Positions 7,983 through 14,701 of a stretch of DNA of 18,281 bases are shown piece by piece; within the stretch, counting starts at the first letter, position 1; each line of letters starts with the position of its first letter. The DNA lies in assembly GCA_028710845.1 (NCBI GenBank), contig JAQTTI010000013.1:1-18281 (forward strand), read 5' to 3'. A program made the position numbers and the translations under genes. This DNA comes from Candidatus Omnitrophota bacterium (lineage in GTDB: Bacteria; Omnitrophota; Gorgyraeia; Gygaellales; Profunditerraquicolaceae). The notes below the pieces were generated by a model. It was not told the DNA's origin. It saw only the letters and a program-made list of their open reading frames with translations, and searched no databases.

Positions 7983-9758
7983 ATGGCGAAAAATATTTCC
8001 TTAAAAATTGATGGTAAACCTTGCAGCTGTGAAGCTTCGCTGACTGTCCTTGAGGCATGTCAGAAAAACGGGGTGAATATTCCGACTCTTTGTTATTTGA
8101 AGGATATTAATAAAGAAGCCGCCTGTTCGATCTGCCTGGTTGAGATAAAAGGGGCTAAAAATCTCGCCCGCTCCTGTGTTACTTCGGTTAAGGAAGGTAT
8201 GGAGATAGCGACCAATACCCCCCGGGTAAGAAATGCCCGGAAACTAAATATGGAATTGCTTTTAGCCGGCCATCCCAAAGATTGTCTTTGCTGTGACAGG
8301 AACCAAAGCTGCGAATTAAGAAAGTTAGCTTTTGATATGGGGATAAGCCAGGTAAGGTTCCCTAAGATTGCAAAAACAGAGCTGCCTTTGGATGCAACCT
8401 CTGCTTCTTTGGTCCGGGACCCTAATAAATGTATTTTATGCGGCCGCTGCGTTTCTGTCTGTTCGGGCACCCAGAGCGTTAAGGCGATTGATTTTAGCGG
8501 AAGAGGAAAATCCAGTAAGGTTACTACATTTTTTGATTCGGGCCTGGCCAACAGCGTTTGCGTTAATTGCGGCCAATGCCTTTTGGTTTGTCCTACCGGG
8601 GCAATCACCGAGAAAGGCGCGACTGATGAGGTATGGCAGGAGCTAGCTGATCCTAAGAAATTCGTAGTTGTTGAAGTTGCCCCGGCAGTAAGAGCTGCCA
8701 TAGGAGAAGAATTCGGTATGCCAGTGGGGACCTTGGCTACGGCTAAAATGGCGCAGAGCTTACGAAAACTCGGGTTCTCAAAAGTTTTTGATACTCAGTT
8801 TTCAGCAGATCTAACGATTATGGAAGAAGGCTATGAGTTAATTGACAGGATCAAGAATAAAGGCGTGCTTCCTTTGATAACTTCCTGTTCTCCGGGATGG
8901 ATAAAATTTGCCGAACATTTCTTTCCGGAAATACTTAAACATATCTCAAGCTGTAAATCTCCCCAGCAGATGTTTGGGGCGATAGCTAAAACCTATTATG
9001 CCGAGAAATATAATCTTGATCCCAGAAATATTGTAGTTGTTTCGATTATGCCTTGCACAGCCAAGAAATTTGAGGCCAAACGGCCTGAGATGAAAAGCGC
9101 ATTTGATTATTGGAGAAATAAATTAAACCTAAAGGATAGCGAAGCATTTTATGATGTGGATTATGTTTTGACTACCCGCGAGGCCAGCCGCCTTATTAAG
9201 GAAGCGGGGATTGATTTTATAAATTTGGCGGGCGAAGATTTTGATGCTCCCCTGGGTGTCTCTACCGGAGCCGCCGTAATATTCGGGGCAACCGGCGGGG
9301 TAATGGAAGCTGCTTTAAGGACCGCTTATGAGGTGCTTACAGGCAAAAACCTGGAGAAAGTGGATTTTATGGAGTTAAGGGGGCTTACCGGGATTAAGGT
9401 TGCCGAGGTTGATATTGACGGATTAAAAGTCAAGGTTGCCGTGGCCAGTAGCTTAAGTAATGCCCGCGTTTTATTGGATGAGGTTAAGGCCGGCCGTTCT
9501 CCTTATGCGTTTATTGAGATTATGACCTGCCCTGGCGGCTGTATAGGCGGAGCAGGCCAGCCGATACCTACCGATACTGCGGTCAGACAAAAGAGAATGG
9601 AAGCAATTTATCGGGAAGATAAAAATAAACCGCTTAGAAAATCACATGAAAATCAGGCGGTGCAAGCTTTATATAAGGATTTTTTAATCAAGCCTTTAGG
9701 GGAAAAATCGCACCATTTATTGCATACGCATTATGCCAAACGTAAAGAAATAAAGTAG
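7983..9758 (+). CDS. hndD: [FeFe]-hydrogenase catalytic subunit, M3 type, set 1
   Basis: This 591-residue protein reduces protons or oxidises H2 at an H-cluster. Its relay domains are in order: a NuoG-like [2Fe-2S] domain (C37, C48, C51, C65), a His-Cys [4Fe-4S] site (H97, C101, C104, C110), and two ferredoxin clusters (C150/153/156/160 and C193/196/199/203). The catalytic domain carries L1 TSCSPGW (300-306), L2 MPCTAKKFE (356-364) and L3 EIMTCPGGCIGGAGQP (512-527), followed by the small-subunit-like tail (RKSHEN, LLHTHY). L1 has Ser303 where the canonical TSCCPxW has the Cys next to Pro, and L3 has Ala524 in its glycine run. The second copy has the canonical double Cys. Domain layout and neighbours place it in the HndD/HydA group of NAD(P)-linked, probably bifurcating, enzymes. 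It is cytoplasmic: no signal peptide and no Tat motif. Confidence 0.93.
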   Translation: MAKNISLKIDGKPCSCEASLTVLEACQKNGVNIPTLCYLKDINKEAACSICLVEIKGAKNLARSCVTSVKEGMEIATNTPRVRNARKLNMELLLAGHPKDCLCCDRNQSCELRKLAFDMGISQVRFPKIAKTELPLDATSASLVRDPNKCILCGRCVSVCSGTQSVKAIDFSGRGKSSKVTTFFDSGLANSVCVNCGQCLLVCPTGAITEKGATDEVWQELADPKKFVVVEVAPAVRAAIGEEFGMPVGTLATAKMAQSLRKLGFSKVFDTQFSADLTIMEEGYELIDRIKNKGVLPLITSCSPGWIKFAEHFFPEILKHISSCKSPQQMFGAIAKTYYAEKYNLDPRNIVVVSIMPCTAKKFEAKRPEMKSAFDYWRNKLNLKDSEAFYDVDYVLTTREASRLIKEAGIDFINLAGEDFDAPLGVSTGAAVIFGATGGVMEAALRTAYEVLTGKNLEKVDFMELRGLTGIKVAEVDIDGLKVKVAVASSLSNARVLLDEVKAGRSPYAFIEIMTCPGGCIGGAGQPIPTDTAVRQKRMEAIYREDKNKPLRKSHENQAVQALYKDFLIKPLGEKSHHLLHTHYAKRKEIK

Positions 9759-9764
9759 TAATTT

Positions 9765-9797
9765 TTGCTTTGTTTTTTGGAAAAGTTATGATAAAAT
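9765..9797 (+). promoter_or_regulatory. possible promoter of the second hydrogenase set
   Basis: The 139-base gap between the two hydrogenase sets holds TTGCTT (9765-9770) then TATGAT (9787-9792) at 16-base spacing. An overlapping alternative is TTGTTT (9770-9775) with TAAAAT (9792-9797). Either would give a leader of about 100 bases. I see no convincing terminator or Rex box in this gap, so readthrough from set 1 is also possible. Confidence 0.35.
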
Positions 9798-9897
9798 TTC
9801 TACGCTGATTTTGAAGTTCTTGCCTTTAGTGCCCGCTTTAATAGGAAGACAAAGTAAGCTTAAAAATCAATAGAAAAGAAGACCAATTTCATCGGCT

Positions 9898-10371
9898 ATG
9901 GAACATAAAAAACTTAATCCCGAGTTAGTTGAATTAGTCCAGAAATGGAAAGGCAAAGAAGGCAATTTAATCATGATTCTGCATGAGATTCAGAATCACC
10001 ATGGTTATGTGCCGCGGGAATTGTCATTGGAATTATCCAAAATGCTCGATGTTCCTTTGGCCCGGATTTATGAAGTAATTACATTTTATAATTTCTTTAA
10101 GCTAGTGCCTCCGGGCAAGCACCGCATAGCTTTATGTATGGGAACGGCCTGTTATTTGAGGGGCGCTGCGGTAATCCTGGAAGAAATAAAAAATATCCTT
10201 GGTATTGCCGAAGGCCAGACTACCAAGGACGGTCTTTTTTATCTTGATGTAGTAAGATGTTTGGGATGCTGCGGGTTGGCTCCGGTAATAATGATTGATG
10301 ATAAGGTCTACGGCAAAGTAAAAAAGAACGAAGTTGCCGATATCCTATCCAAATATATTAAAGAGGAATAA
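9898..10371 (+). CDS. hndA: NuoE-like [2Fe-2S] subunit (HndA), set 2
   Basis: The 157-residue HndA/HydC/NuoE-family protein has an N-terminal helical domain (VPLARIYEVITFYNFF at 52-67), then a thioredoxin-like [2Fe-2S] domain with C80, C85, C121 and C125, and an additional C124. It would sit on the NuoF-like subunit encoded two genes downstream and carry a relay cluster. The ATG at 9898 is the only standard start before an in-frame stop at 9871, though its Shine-Dalgarno sequence is weak. It is the first gene of the canonical hndA-hndB-hndC-hndD series, 6 bases before hndB. It is diverged from the first NuoE copy, which argues for an old duplication or separate acquisition rather than a recent tandem copy. 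Confidence 0.9.
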   Translation: MEHKKLNPELVELVQKWKGKEGNLIMILHEIQNHHGYVPRELSLELSKMLDVPLARIYEVITFYNFFKLVPPGKHRIALCMGTACYLRGAAVILEEIKNILGIAEGQTTKDGLFYLDVVRCLGCCGLAPVIMIDDKVYGKVKKNEVADILSKYIKEE

Positions 10372-10377
10372 TCAGGG

Positions 10378-10734
10378 ATGAATAAATTAACTCCGAGTGA
10401 TTTAGAAAAAATGCATAAGGCGTCAAAGGCTTCAAGTGATGGCCCCAAGGACTGGATTAAGGTAGGCATGAGTAGTTGTGGTATTGCCGCAGGCGCCGAG
10501 GATGTTTTTAATTTTTTTATTGAGGAAGTAAAAAAGAGGAACCTGCAGATTGAAATTAAGAAATGCGGTTGCGCCGGCGCCTGTTATGCCGAGCCTCTGG
10601 TTGAGGTAAGCGTTTCCGGCCTGCCTCCGGTAGTTTATGGCGCGGTAAATAAAGAAGTTGCCACCAAAATACTGGAAAAACATGTTATTTCTAAAATGCT
10701 GGTCAATGACTGTATCTTTGAAGTATTAGGCTAG
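10378..10734 (+). CDS. hndB: HndB-type thioredoxin-like [2Fe-2S] ferredoxin, set 2
   Basis: This small 118-residue protein has the HndB signature: MSSCGIAAGAEDVF (31-44), then KKCGCAGACYAEPLVEV (61-77). Candidate ligands are C34, C65 and C69, with an extra C63. Its length and cysteine positions match the first 118 residues of the fusion protein in set 1. That shows the same module is free here and fused there. In Hnd hydrogenases it is a subunit of the NADH-side complex, although its exact electron-transfer role is less certain than that of HndA and HndC. It follows hndA by 6 bases and precedes hndC by 22 bases. Confidence 0.88.
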   Translation: MNKLTPSDLEKMHKASKASSDGPKDWIKVGMSSCGIAAGAEDVFNFFIEEVKKRNLQIEIKKCGCAGACYAEPLVEVSVSGLPPVVYGAVNKEVATKILEKHVISKMLVNDCIFEVLG

Positions 10735-10756
10735 AATAAAGGAAAGCAGATAATTA

Positions 10757-12499
10757 ATGTACACTAAGGTTATTTTAGTAAAAGACACTGATTTAAAGAG
10801 AGAGGACAAAACGCGTGAGTTTTATACCCACCTTTTGGATTATCTTCGGGGGAGTAACCTGCATGCTCAGATCCAGGTAGTCAGGGTCGCCGATATAGGC
10901 GTATACGATGAGGGGTTGGTATTAAAGATACTTCCCGATAAGATCGTTTATTGTAATGTTCAGGATTCTGATATTAAGCGTATAGTCGATTCTACTTTAG
11001 ATCAGGGCAAAGTTATCGGTGATTTGGTTTTTAAGCCTAAAGCCAAACAACATCGAATTGTTTTGCGCAATTGCGGAAAAATTAATCCTGAGAGTATCGA
11101 AGAGTATATTGCCTGCGGAGGGTATCTGGGCCTAAAGAAGGTTCTTGGGGAATTAGGCCAGCAAAAACTGATCGAAGAGATAAAAATAAGCGGTATCCGG
11201 GGAAGAGGCGGTGCAGGATATCCTACCTGGATGAAATGGAATTTTGCCCGCGAGGTTGAATCAGCTGAAAAATTTGTTATTTGTAATGCCGATGAAGGGG
11301 ATCCCGGCGCTTATATGGATAGAAGTGTTTTAGAAGGCGATCCGCATTCAGTTATTGAAGGCCTAATCATTGCCGCTTTTGCTATCGGTGCTTCTAAGGG
11401 GTATTTTTATATCCGCGCGGAGTATCCTTTGGCGGTTGAAAGGATCAATAAGGCACTCAAACAGGCTTATGATTACGGGTTATTGGGGCAGAATATTCTT
11501 GGCAGCTCCTTTAATTTAAACCTAGAAATAAGATTGGGCGCCGGAGCTTTTGTCTGCGGAGAGGAAACTGCTTTAATTTCTTCTATCGAGGGTAAAAGAG
11601 GGACCCCGCATCCCCGTCCACCGTATCCTTCGGTAAAGGGGCTATGGGGAAAGCCTACGGTTATAAACAATGTCGAAACCTTGGCCAATATTCCGGCCAT
11701 CGTTTCAAATGGCGGTAAATGGTTTGCTCAGATTGGCACGCTAACTTCAAAGGGGACAAAAGTTTTTGCGGTAACCGGAAAAGTTAAAAATTCAGGGTTG
11801 GTCGAGATTGCTATGGGCGCGACTTTAAGAGAGATCGTCATGGATATCTGCGGAGGGACATTGTCCGGTAAGCCGATAAAAGCAGTGCAAACCGGAGGTC
11901 CTAGCGGCGGAGTAATCCCCGAAGCGCTTTTAGACACCCCGGTAGATTACGAGAATTTACAGAAATTAGGTTCGATTATGGGCTCAGGCGGAATGATTGT
12001 TATGGATGAAGATGATTGTATGGTCGATATCCCTAAATTCTACCTCGGGTTTTGCGTAGAAGAATCCTGCGGAAAATGTGCGCCTTGCCGGATTGGCGGT
12101 TTTCAAATGCTGGTTTATCTTAATAAAATATCCGAAGGTAAAGGTAAGCTTGAGGATTTAGAGCAAATGCGCAGGCTTGCTCAAGCTATGCAGAAGGCAT
12201 CATTATGCGGCCTGGGCCAAACCGCATCAAACCCGGTGGTTTCTACTTTAAGATATTTCGAAACAGAATATAACGAGCATATTTTGAACAAACATTGCCC
12301 TGCCGCAAAATGTAATAGTCTGGTTACTTATACTATTATGGGAGATAAGTGTAAGCGGTGCGGGTTATGCGTAACTAATTGCCCGGTTCAGGCAATTAGC
12401 GGAGATAAGGAAAAAGGTTATCTAATAGCGCCGGAAAAGTGCGTTAAATGCGGGCGCTGTGTTGACGTCTGTAAATTTAAAGCGATTTCTAAAAAATAA
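10757..12499 (+). CDS. hndC: NuoF-like diaphorase subunit (HndC), set 2
   Basis: The 580-residue protein binds NADH and FMN and feeds the hydrogenase. Residues 1 to about 95 align with the thioredoxin-like N-terminal domain of HndC/HydB (KIVYCNVQDSDIKRIVD resembles the end of that fold), but the cluster cysteines are gone. Only C66 is present, outside the ligand positions. The NuoF core has GRGGAGYPTWMKW (149-161), GAGAFVCGEETAL (261-273), and [4Fe-4S] ligands C438, C441, C444 and C484. A Cys pair, C514/C519, follows. The C-terminal 2x[4Fe-4S] ferredoxin has C532/535/538/542 and C562/565/568/572. This C-terminal ferredoxin is the module found in bifurcating HydB proteins. A good AAAGGAAA Shine-Dalgarno precedes the ATG. 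The hydrogenase gene begins two bases after its stop. Confidence 0.93.
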   Translation: MYTKVILVKDTDLKREDKTREFYTHLLDYLRGSNLHAQIQVVRVADIGVYDEGLVLKILPDKIVYCNVQDSDIKRIVDSTLDQGKVIGDLVFKPKAKQHRIVLRNCGKINPESIEEYIACGGYLGLKKVLGELGQQKLIEEIKISGIRGRGGAGYPTWMKWNFAREVESAEKFVICNADEGDPGAYMDRSVLEGDPHSVIEGLIIAAFAIGASKGYFYIRAEYPLAVERINKALKQAYDYGLLGQNILGSSFNLNLEIRLGAGAFVCGEETALISSIEGKRGTPHPRPPYPSVKGLWGKPTVINNVETLANIPAIVSNGGKWFAQIGTLTSKGTKVFAVTGKVKNSGLVEIAMGATLREIVMDICGGTLSGKPIKAVQTGGPSGGVIPEALLDTPVDYENLQKLGSIMGSGGMIVMDEDDCMVDIPKFYLGFCVEESCGKCAPCRIGGFQMLVYLNKISEGKGKLEDLEQMRRLAQAMQKASLCGLGQTASNPVVSTLRYFETEYNEHILNKHCPAAKCNSLVTYTIMGDKCKRCGLCVTNCPVQAISGDKEKGYLIAPEKCVKCGRCVDVCKFKAISKK

Positions 12500-12500
12500 A

Positions 12501-14252
12501 ATGACAAAAATTGTGAAAGCAAAAATTAACGGGATTTTATTAAGGGTCGAAGCCGGAACTACTATTTTAGAGGCAGCTAAAAGGGTGCAGATAAAAATTC
12601 CTACTCTTTGCAAGCATCCTGACCTGCCGCCTTCGGCATCCTGCGGAATTTGTATCGTCAAAAACAAGGGTTCGCATAAAATGTTGCGCTCCTGCTGTAC
12701 GCCGCTTGAAGAAGGCATGGATATTACAACGCACGATCCGGAGATTGTCGAAATCAGGAGGACAGTAATCGAGCTTATCTTATCAAATCATCCCAATGAT
12801 TGCCTTAAGTGCGCCAGAAATAATGAATGCGAACTGCAGAAGTTAACCGCGGATTTTGGGATTAAAGAAGAATCTTTCCCCCAGTTTTTAAGGGATTTGC
12901 CGATAGATAGGTCTACCAAGGCTGTTGACCTTGATCCGAAAAAATGCATTCTTTGCGGCAGATGTGTGCATGTTTGCCAGGAGTTGCAGGATGTTTGGGC
13001 TTTGTCATTTTTGGAAAGAGGGATGAAAACCCGTATCTCTCCCGCCGGAGACATTCAGTTAGCGGATTCTCCTTGTGTGCGCTGCGGACAATGTTCAGCC
13101 CATTGCCCTACAGGGGCTTTTGTCGAGCAGGACCATACTGCTTCTGCCTGGAAGGCATTGCAGGATCCGGATAAATACTGCGTGGTCCAGATTGCCCCCG
13201 CGGTCAGGGTTTCTATAGGCGAAGCTTTTGGCTATACGGGTAAGAATTTTACCAAAAAACTTTATGCATTATTAAGGCGTTTAGGTTTTGATGCGGTTTT
13301 CGATACTTCATTTGCCGCTGATGTTACGATAATGGAGGAGGCCAGCGAGTTCGAGGAAAGGTTATTGCATGGCAAAAGCCCGCTTCCCTTGATTACCACT
13401 TGCTGCCCTTCATGGGTGGATTTTATGGAAAAATTTTACCCGGATATGATTGAACATTTTTCTTCCTGTAAATCACCGCATGAAATTTTAGGGGTGCTTT
13501 CTAAAACTTATTATGCCGAAAAAAACAAGATAGACCCGGCTAAAATTTATATGGTTTCAATTATGCCTTGTACAGCCAAGAAATACGAAATTACCCGCAA
13601 CGATGAAATGTTTGCTTCGGGGCATCAGGACATAGATACGGTTTTATGTACCCGGGAGCTGGCCCGGATGATCAGGCAGGCAGGAATTGATTTTGACAGC
13701 CTGCCGGATGAAGAGTGCGATAGCATTTTGGGTGAATACGCCGGAGCCGGAGTAATATTCGGCGCAACCGGAGGTGTTATGGAAGCTGCCCTTAGAACCG
13801 CCCACTATTTTATTACCGGCAAAGAATTAAAAAATGTGGCCTTTGAGAATGTCCGCGGCCTAAAAGGGGTTAAAGAGACCGAGGTTATAATCGAAGGCAA
13901 AAAACTTAAAATTGCCATTGCCCATGGTTTAAGCAATGTCGAATATATTCTAAAGAAGGTCCGAGAAGCTAAAAAGAATGGTCTGGAGATGCCGTATCAC
14001 TTTATCGAAGTTATGGCTTGCCCCGGCGGCTGCGTTGGAGGAGGCGGGCAGCCTTATATGGTTACTGATGAGCTAAGGATCAAAAGAGCGCAGGCATTAT
14101 ATGAGGATGACGATCATAAACAGGTCCGCTCCAGCCATCAGAACCCGTATATTAAAAGGCTTTATCAGGAATTTTTAGGCAAGCCTTTAGGCGAAAAGTC
14201 GGAAAAACTTTTACATACACGTTATAAGGCCAGGCCGATTTACGCAAAATAA
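12501..14252 (+). CDS. hndD: [FeFe]-hydrogenase catalytic subunit (HndD), M3 type, set 2
   Basis: I take the ATG at 12501 (583 residues) rather than an in-frame GTG at 12459, because it lines up with the N-terminus of the first hydrogenase and just follows the hndC stop. The domains are [2Fe-2S] (C37, C48, C51, C65), His-Cys [4Fe-4S] (H97, C101, C104, C110), and two ferredoxin clusters (C149/152/155/159 and C192/195/198/202). The H-cluster motifs are L1 TTCCPSW (299-305), L2 MPCTAKKYE (355-363) and L3 EVMACPGGCVGGGGQP (503-518). All four H-cluster cysteines and the proton-relay Cys are present, unlike the set 1 copy. The small-subunit-like tail ends with LLHTRY. With HndA, HndB and HndC it should form a cytoplasmic NADH-linked, probably ferredoxin-bifurcating, hydrogenase. 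The Shine-Dalgarno sequence is poor, so coupling to hndC translation is likely. Confidence 0.93.
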   Translation: MTKIVKAKINGILLRVEAGTTILEAAKRVQIKIPTLCKHPDLPPSASCGICIVKNKGSHKMLRSCCTPLEEGMDITTHDPEIVEIRRTVIELILSNHPNDCLKCARNNECELQKLTADFGIKEESFPQFLRDLPIDRSTKAVDLDPKKCILCGRCVHVCQELQDVWALSFLERGMKTRISPAGDIQLADSPCVRCGQCSAHCPTGAFVEQDHTASAWKALQDPDKYCVVQIAPAVRVSIGEAFGYTGKNFTKKLYALLRRLGFDAVFDTSFAADVTIMEEASEFEERLLHGKSPLPLITTCCPSWVDFMEKFYPDMIEHFSSCKSPHEILGVLSKTYYAEKNKIDPAKIYMVSIMPCTAKKYEITRNDEMFASGHQDIDTVLCTRELARMIRQAGIDFDSLPDEECDSILGEYAGAGVIFGATGGVMEAALRTAHYFITGKELKNVAFENVRGLKGVKETEVIIEGKKLKIAIAHGLSNVEYILKKVREAKKNGLEMPYHFIEVMACPGGCVGGGGQPYMVTDELRIKRAQALYEDDDHKQVRSSHQNPYIKRLYQEFLGKPLGEKSEKLLHTRYKARPIYAK

Positions 14253-14302
14253 TCTTTGGTATTTTCGTATAAATTATAAATCCTGCGGTAAGGAGTTTTC
14301 TA

Positions 14303-14349
14303 AACCTAGGGAAGATTTGGAATTAATCTCCCAATTTTTTCTTTAGGTT
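14303..14349 (+). promoter_or_regulatory. possible antiterminator hairpin upstream of the maturase genes
   Basis: AACCTA (14303-14308) can pair with TAGGTT (14344-14349). Nested inside, GGGA-A-GATT (14309-14317) pairs with AATCTCCC (14325-14332) with one bulged A and a 7-base loop. This structure uses the left arm of the terminator that follows, so the two cannot form together. Confidence 0.4.
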
Positions 14350-14374
14350 AAAAAGAAAGATTGGGATTTTTTTT
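14329..14374 (+). terminator. intrinsic terminator between hndD and the maturase genes
   Basis: TCCCAATTTTTTCTTT (14329-14344) pairs with AAAGAAAGATTGGGA (14352-14366) in a stem of about 15 pairs, with one bulged T and one G-U pair, around a 7-base loop. It is followed by eight T residues (14367-14374). It would end the hydrogenase transcript or act as an attenuator for the genes downstream. Confidence 0.75.
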
Positions 14375-14429
14375 CGCCACCAGGCGACTACCCGTGTAAT
14401 TTAAACTAGCGTGGAGTATATTGTTAAAA

Positions 14430-14436
14430 AGGAGGG
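14430..14436 (+). promoter_or_regulatory. ribosome binding site that fixes the TM1266-family start
   Basis: AGGAGGG lies 4-5 bases before the ATG at 14441. It favours that start over the in-frame GTG at 14411, which would add ten residues foreign to the family. Confidence 0.8.
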
Positions 14437-14440
14437 AAAG

Positions 14441-14692
14441 ATGGAGAAACGATTGGGTTTTGTGGGGGTGATTGTCCATAACCGTAAGAAAATTGCTCCG
14501 CTGGTTAATGATATTCTAACCGAATTTGGCGAGCTAGTAATCGGCCGGATGGGAATTCCTCATGTAAAAAGGGAATTAAGCGTAATCGTATTGATTGTAA
14601 ATGCTTCGACAGATGAACTAGGCTCATTAACAGGTAAGTTAGGCAAGATCGCCGGAGTTTCAGTAAAATCGGGTTTAAGTAAAACTGAATAA
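14441..14692 (+). CDS. TM1266-family iron-only hydrogenase system regulator
   Basis: This 83-residue protein has the size and signature of the TM1266 family. Its N-terminus MEKRLGFVGVIV is followed by FGELVIGRMGIP (29-40), LSVIVLIVNASTDELGSLTGKLGKI (46-70 region) and GVSVKSGLS at the end. The family has an ACT/NikR-like ferredoxin fold without a DNA-binding domain and is found next to hydrogenase maturation genes. Its regulatory or assembly role is assumed from that context rather than proven. It has the best ribosome binding site in the window and precedes hydG by 9 bases, so it is the first gene of the maturation operon after the terminator. Confidence 0.88.
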   Translation: MEKRLGFVGVIVHNRKKIAPLVNDILTEFGELVIGRMGIPHVKRELSVIVLIVNASTDELGSLTGKLGKIAGVSVKSGLSKTE

Positions 14693-14701
14693 AGGGATAA
14701 A

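Noticed and set aside
8093..8701. Long open frame on the - strand (about 200 codons) opposite the set 1 hydrogenase
   Set aside because: It is entirely antisense to a strongly conserved catalytic gene, its translation shows no recognisable domain, and no ribosome binding site supports it.
9759..9897. Second Rex operator or terminator in the gap between the two hydrogenase sets
   Set aside because: Only isolated TTGTT-like half sites are present without a matching ACAA half at the right spacing, and no GC-containing stem followed by a T run was found.
12459..12500. GTG start for the set 2 hydrogenase overlapping the end of hndC
   Set aside because: The added 14 residues have no counterpart in the set 1 hydrogenase, and the ATG at 12501 aligns the two N-termini.
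4318..14252. Set 1 and set 2 as a recent tandem duplication
   Set aside because: Protein motifs are similar, but the sequences differ throughout, the domain arrangements differ, and no long identical DNA stretch was seen.
14375..14386. CGCC-ACCA-GGCG mini-hairpin just after the terminator
   Set aside because: A 4-base-pair stem with no following T run or conserved context is easily explained by chance.
14411..14440. Upstream GTG start for the TM1266-family gene
   Set aside because: It would place the strong AGGAGGG inside the coding region and add ten residues unlike the family. The ATG at 14441 fits both the ribosome binding site and family length.
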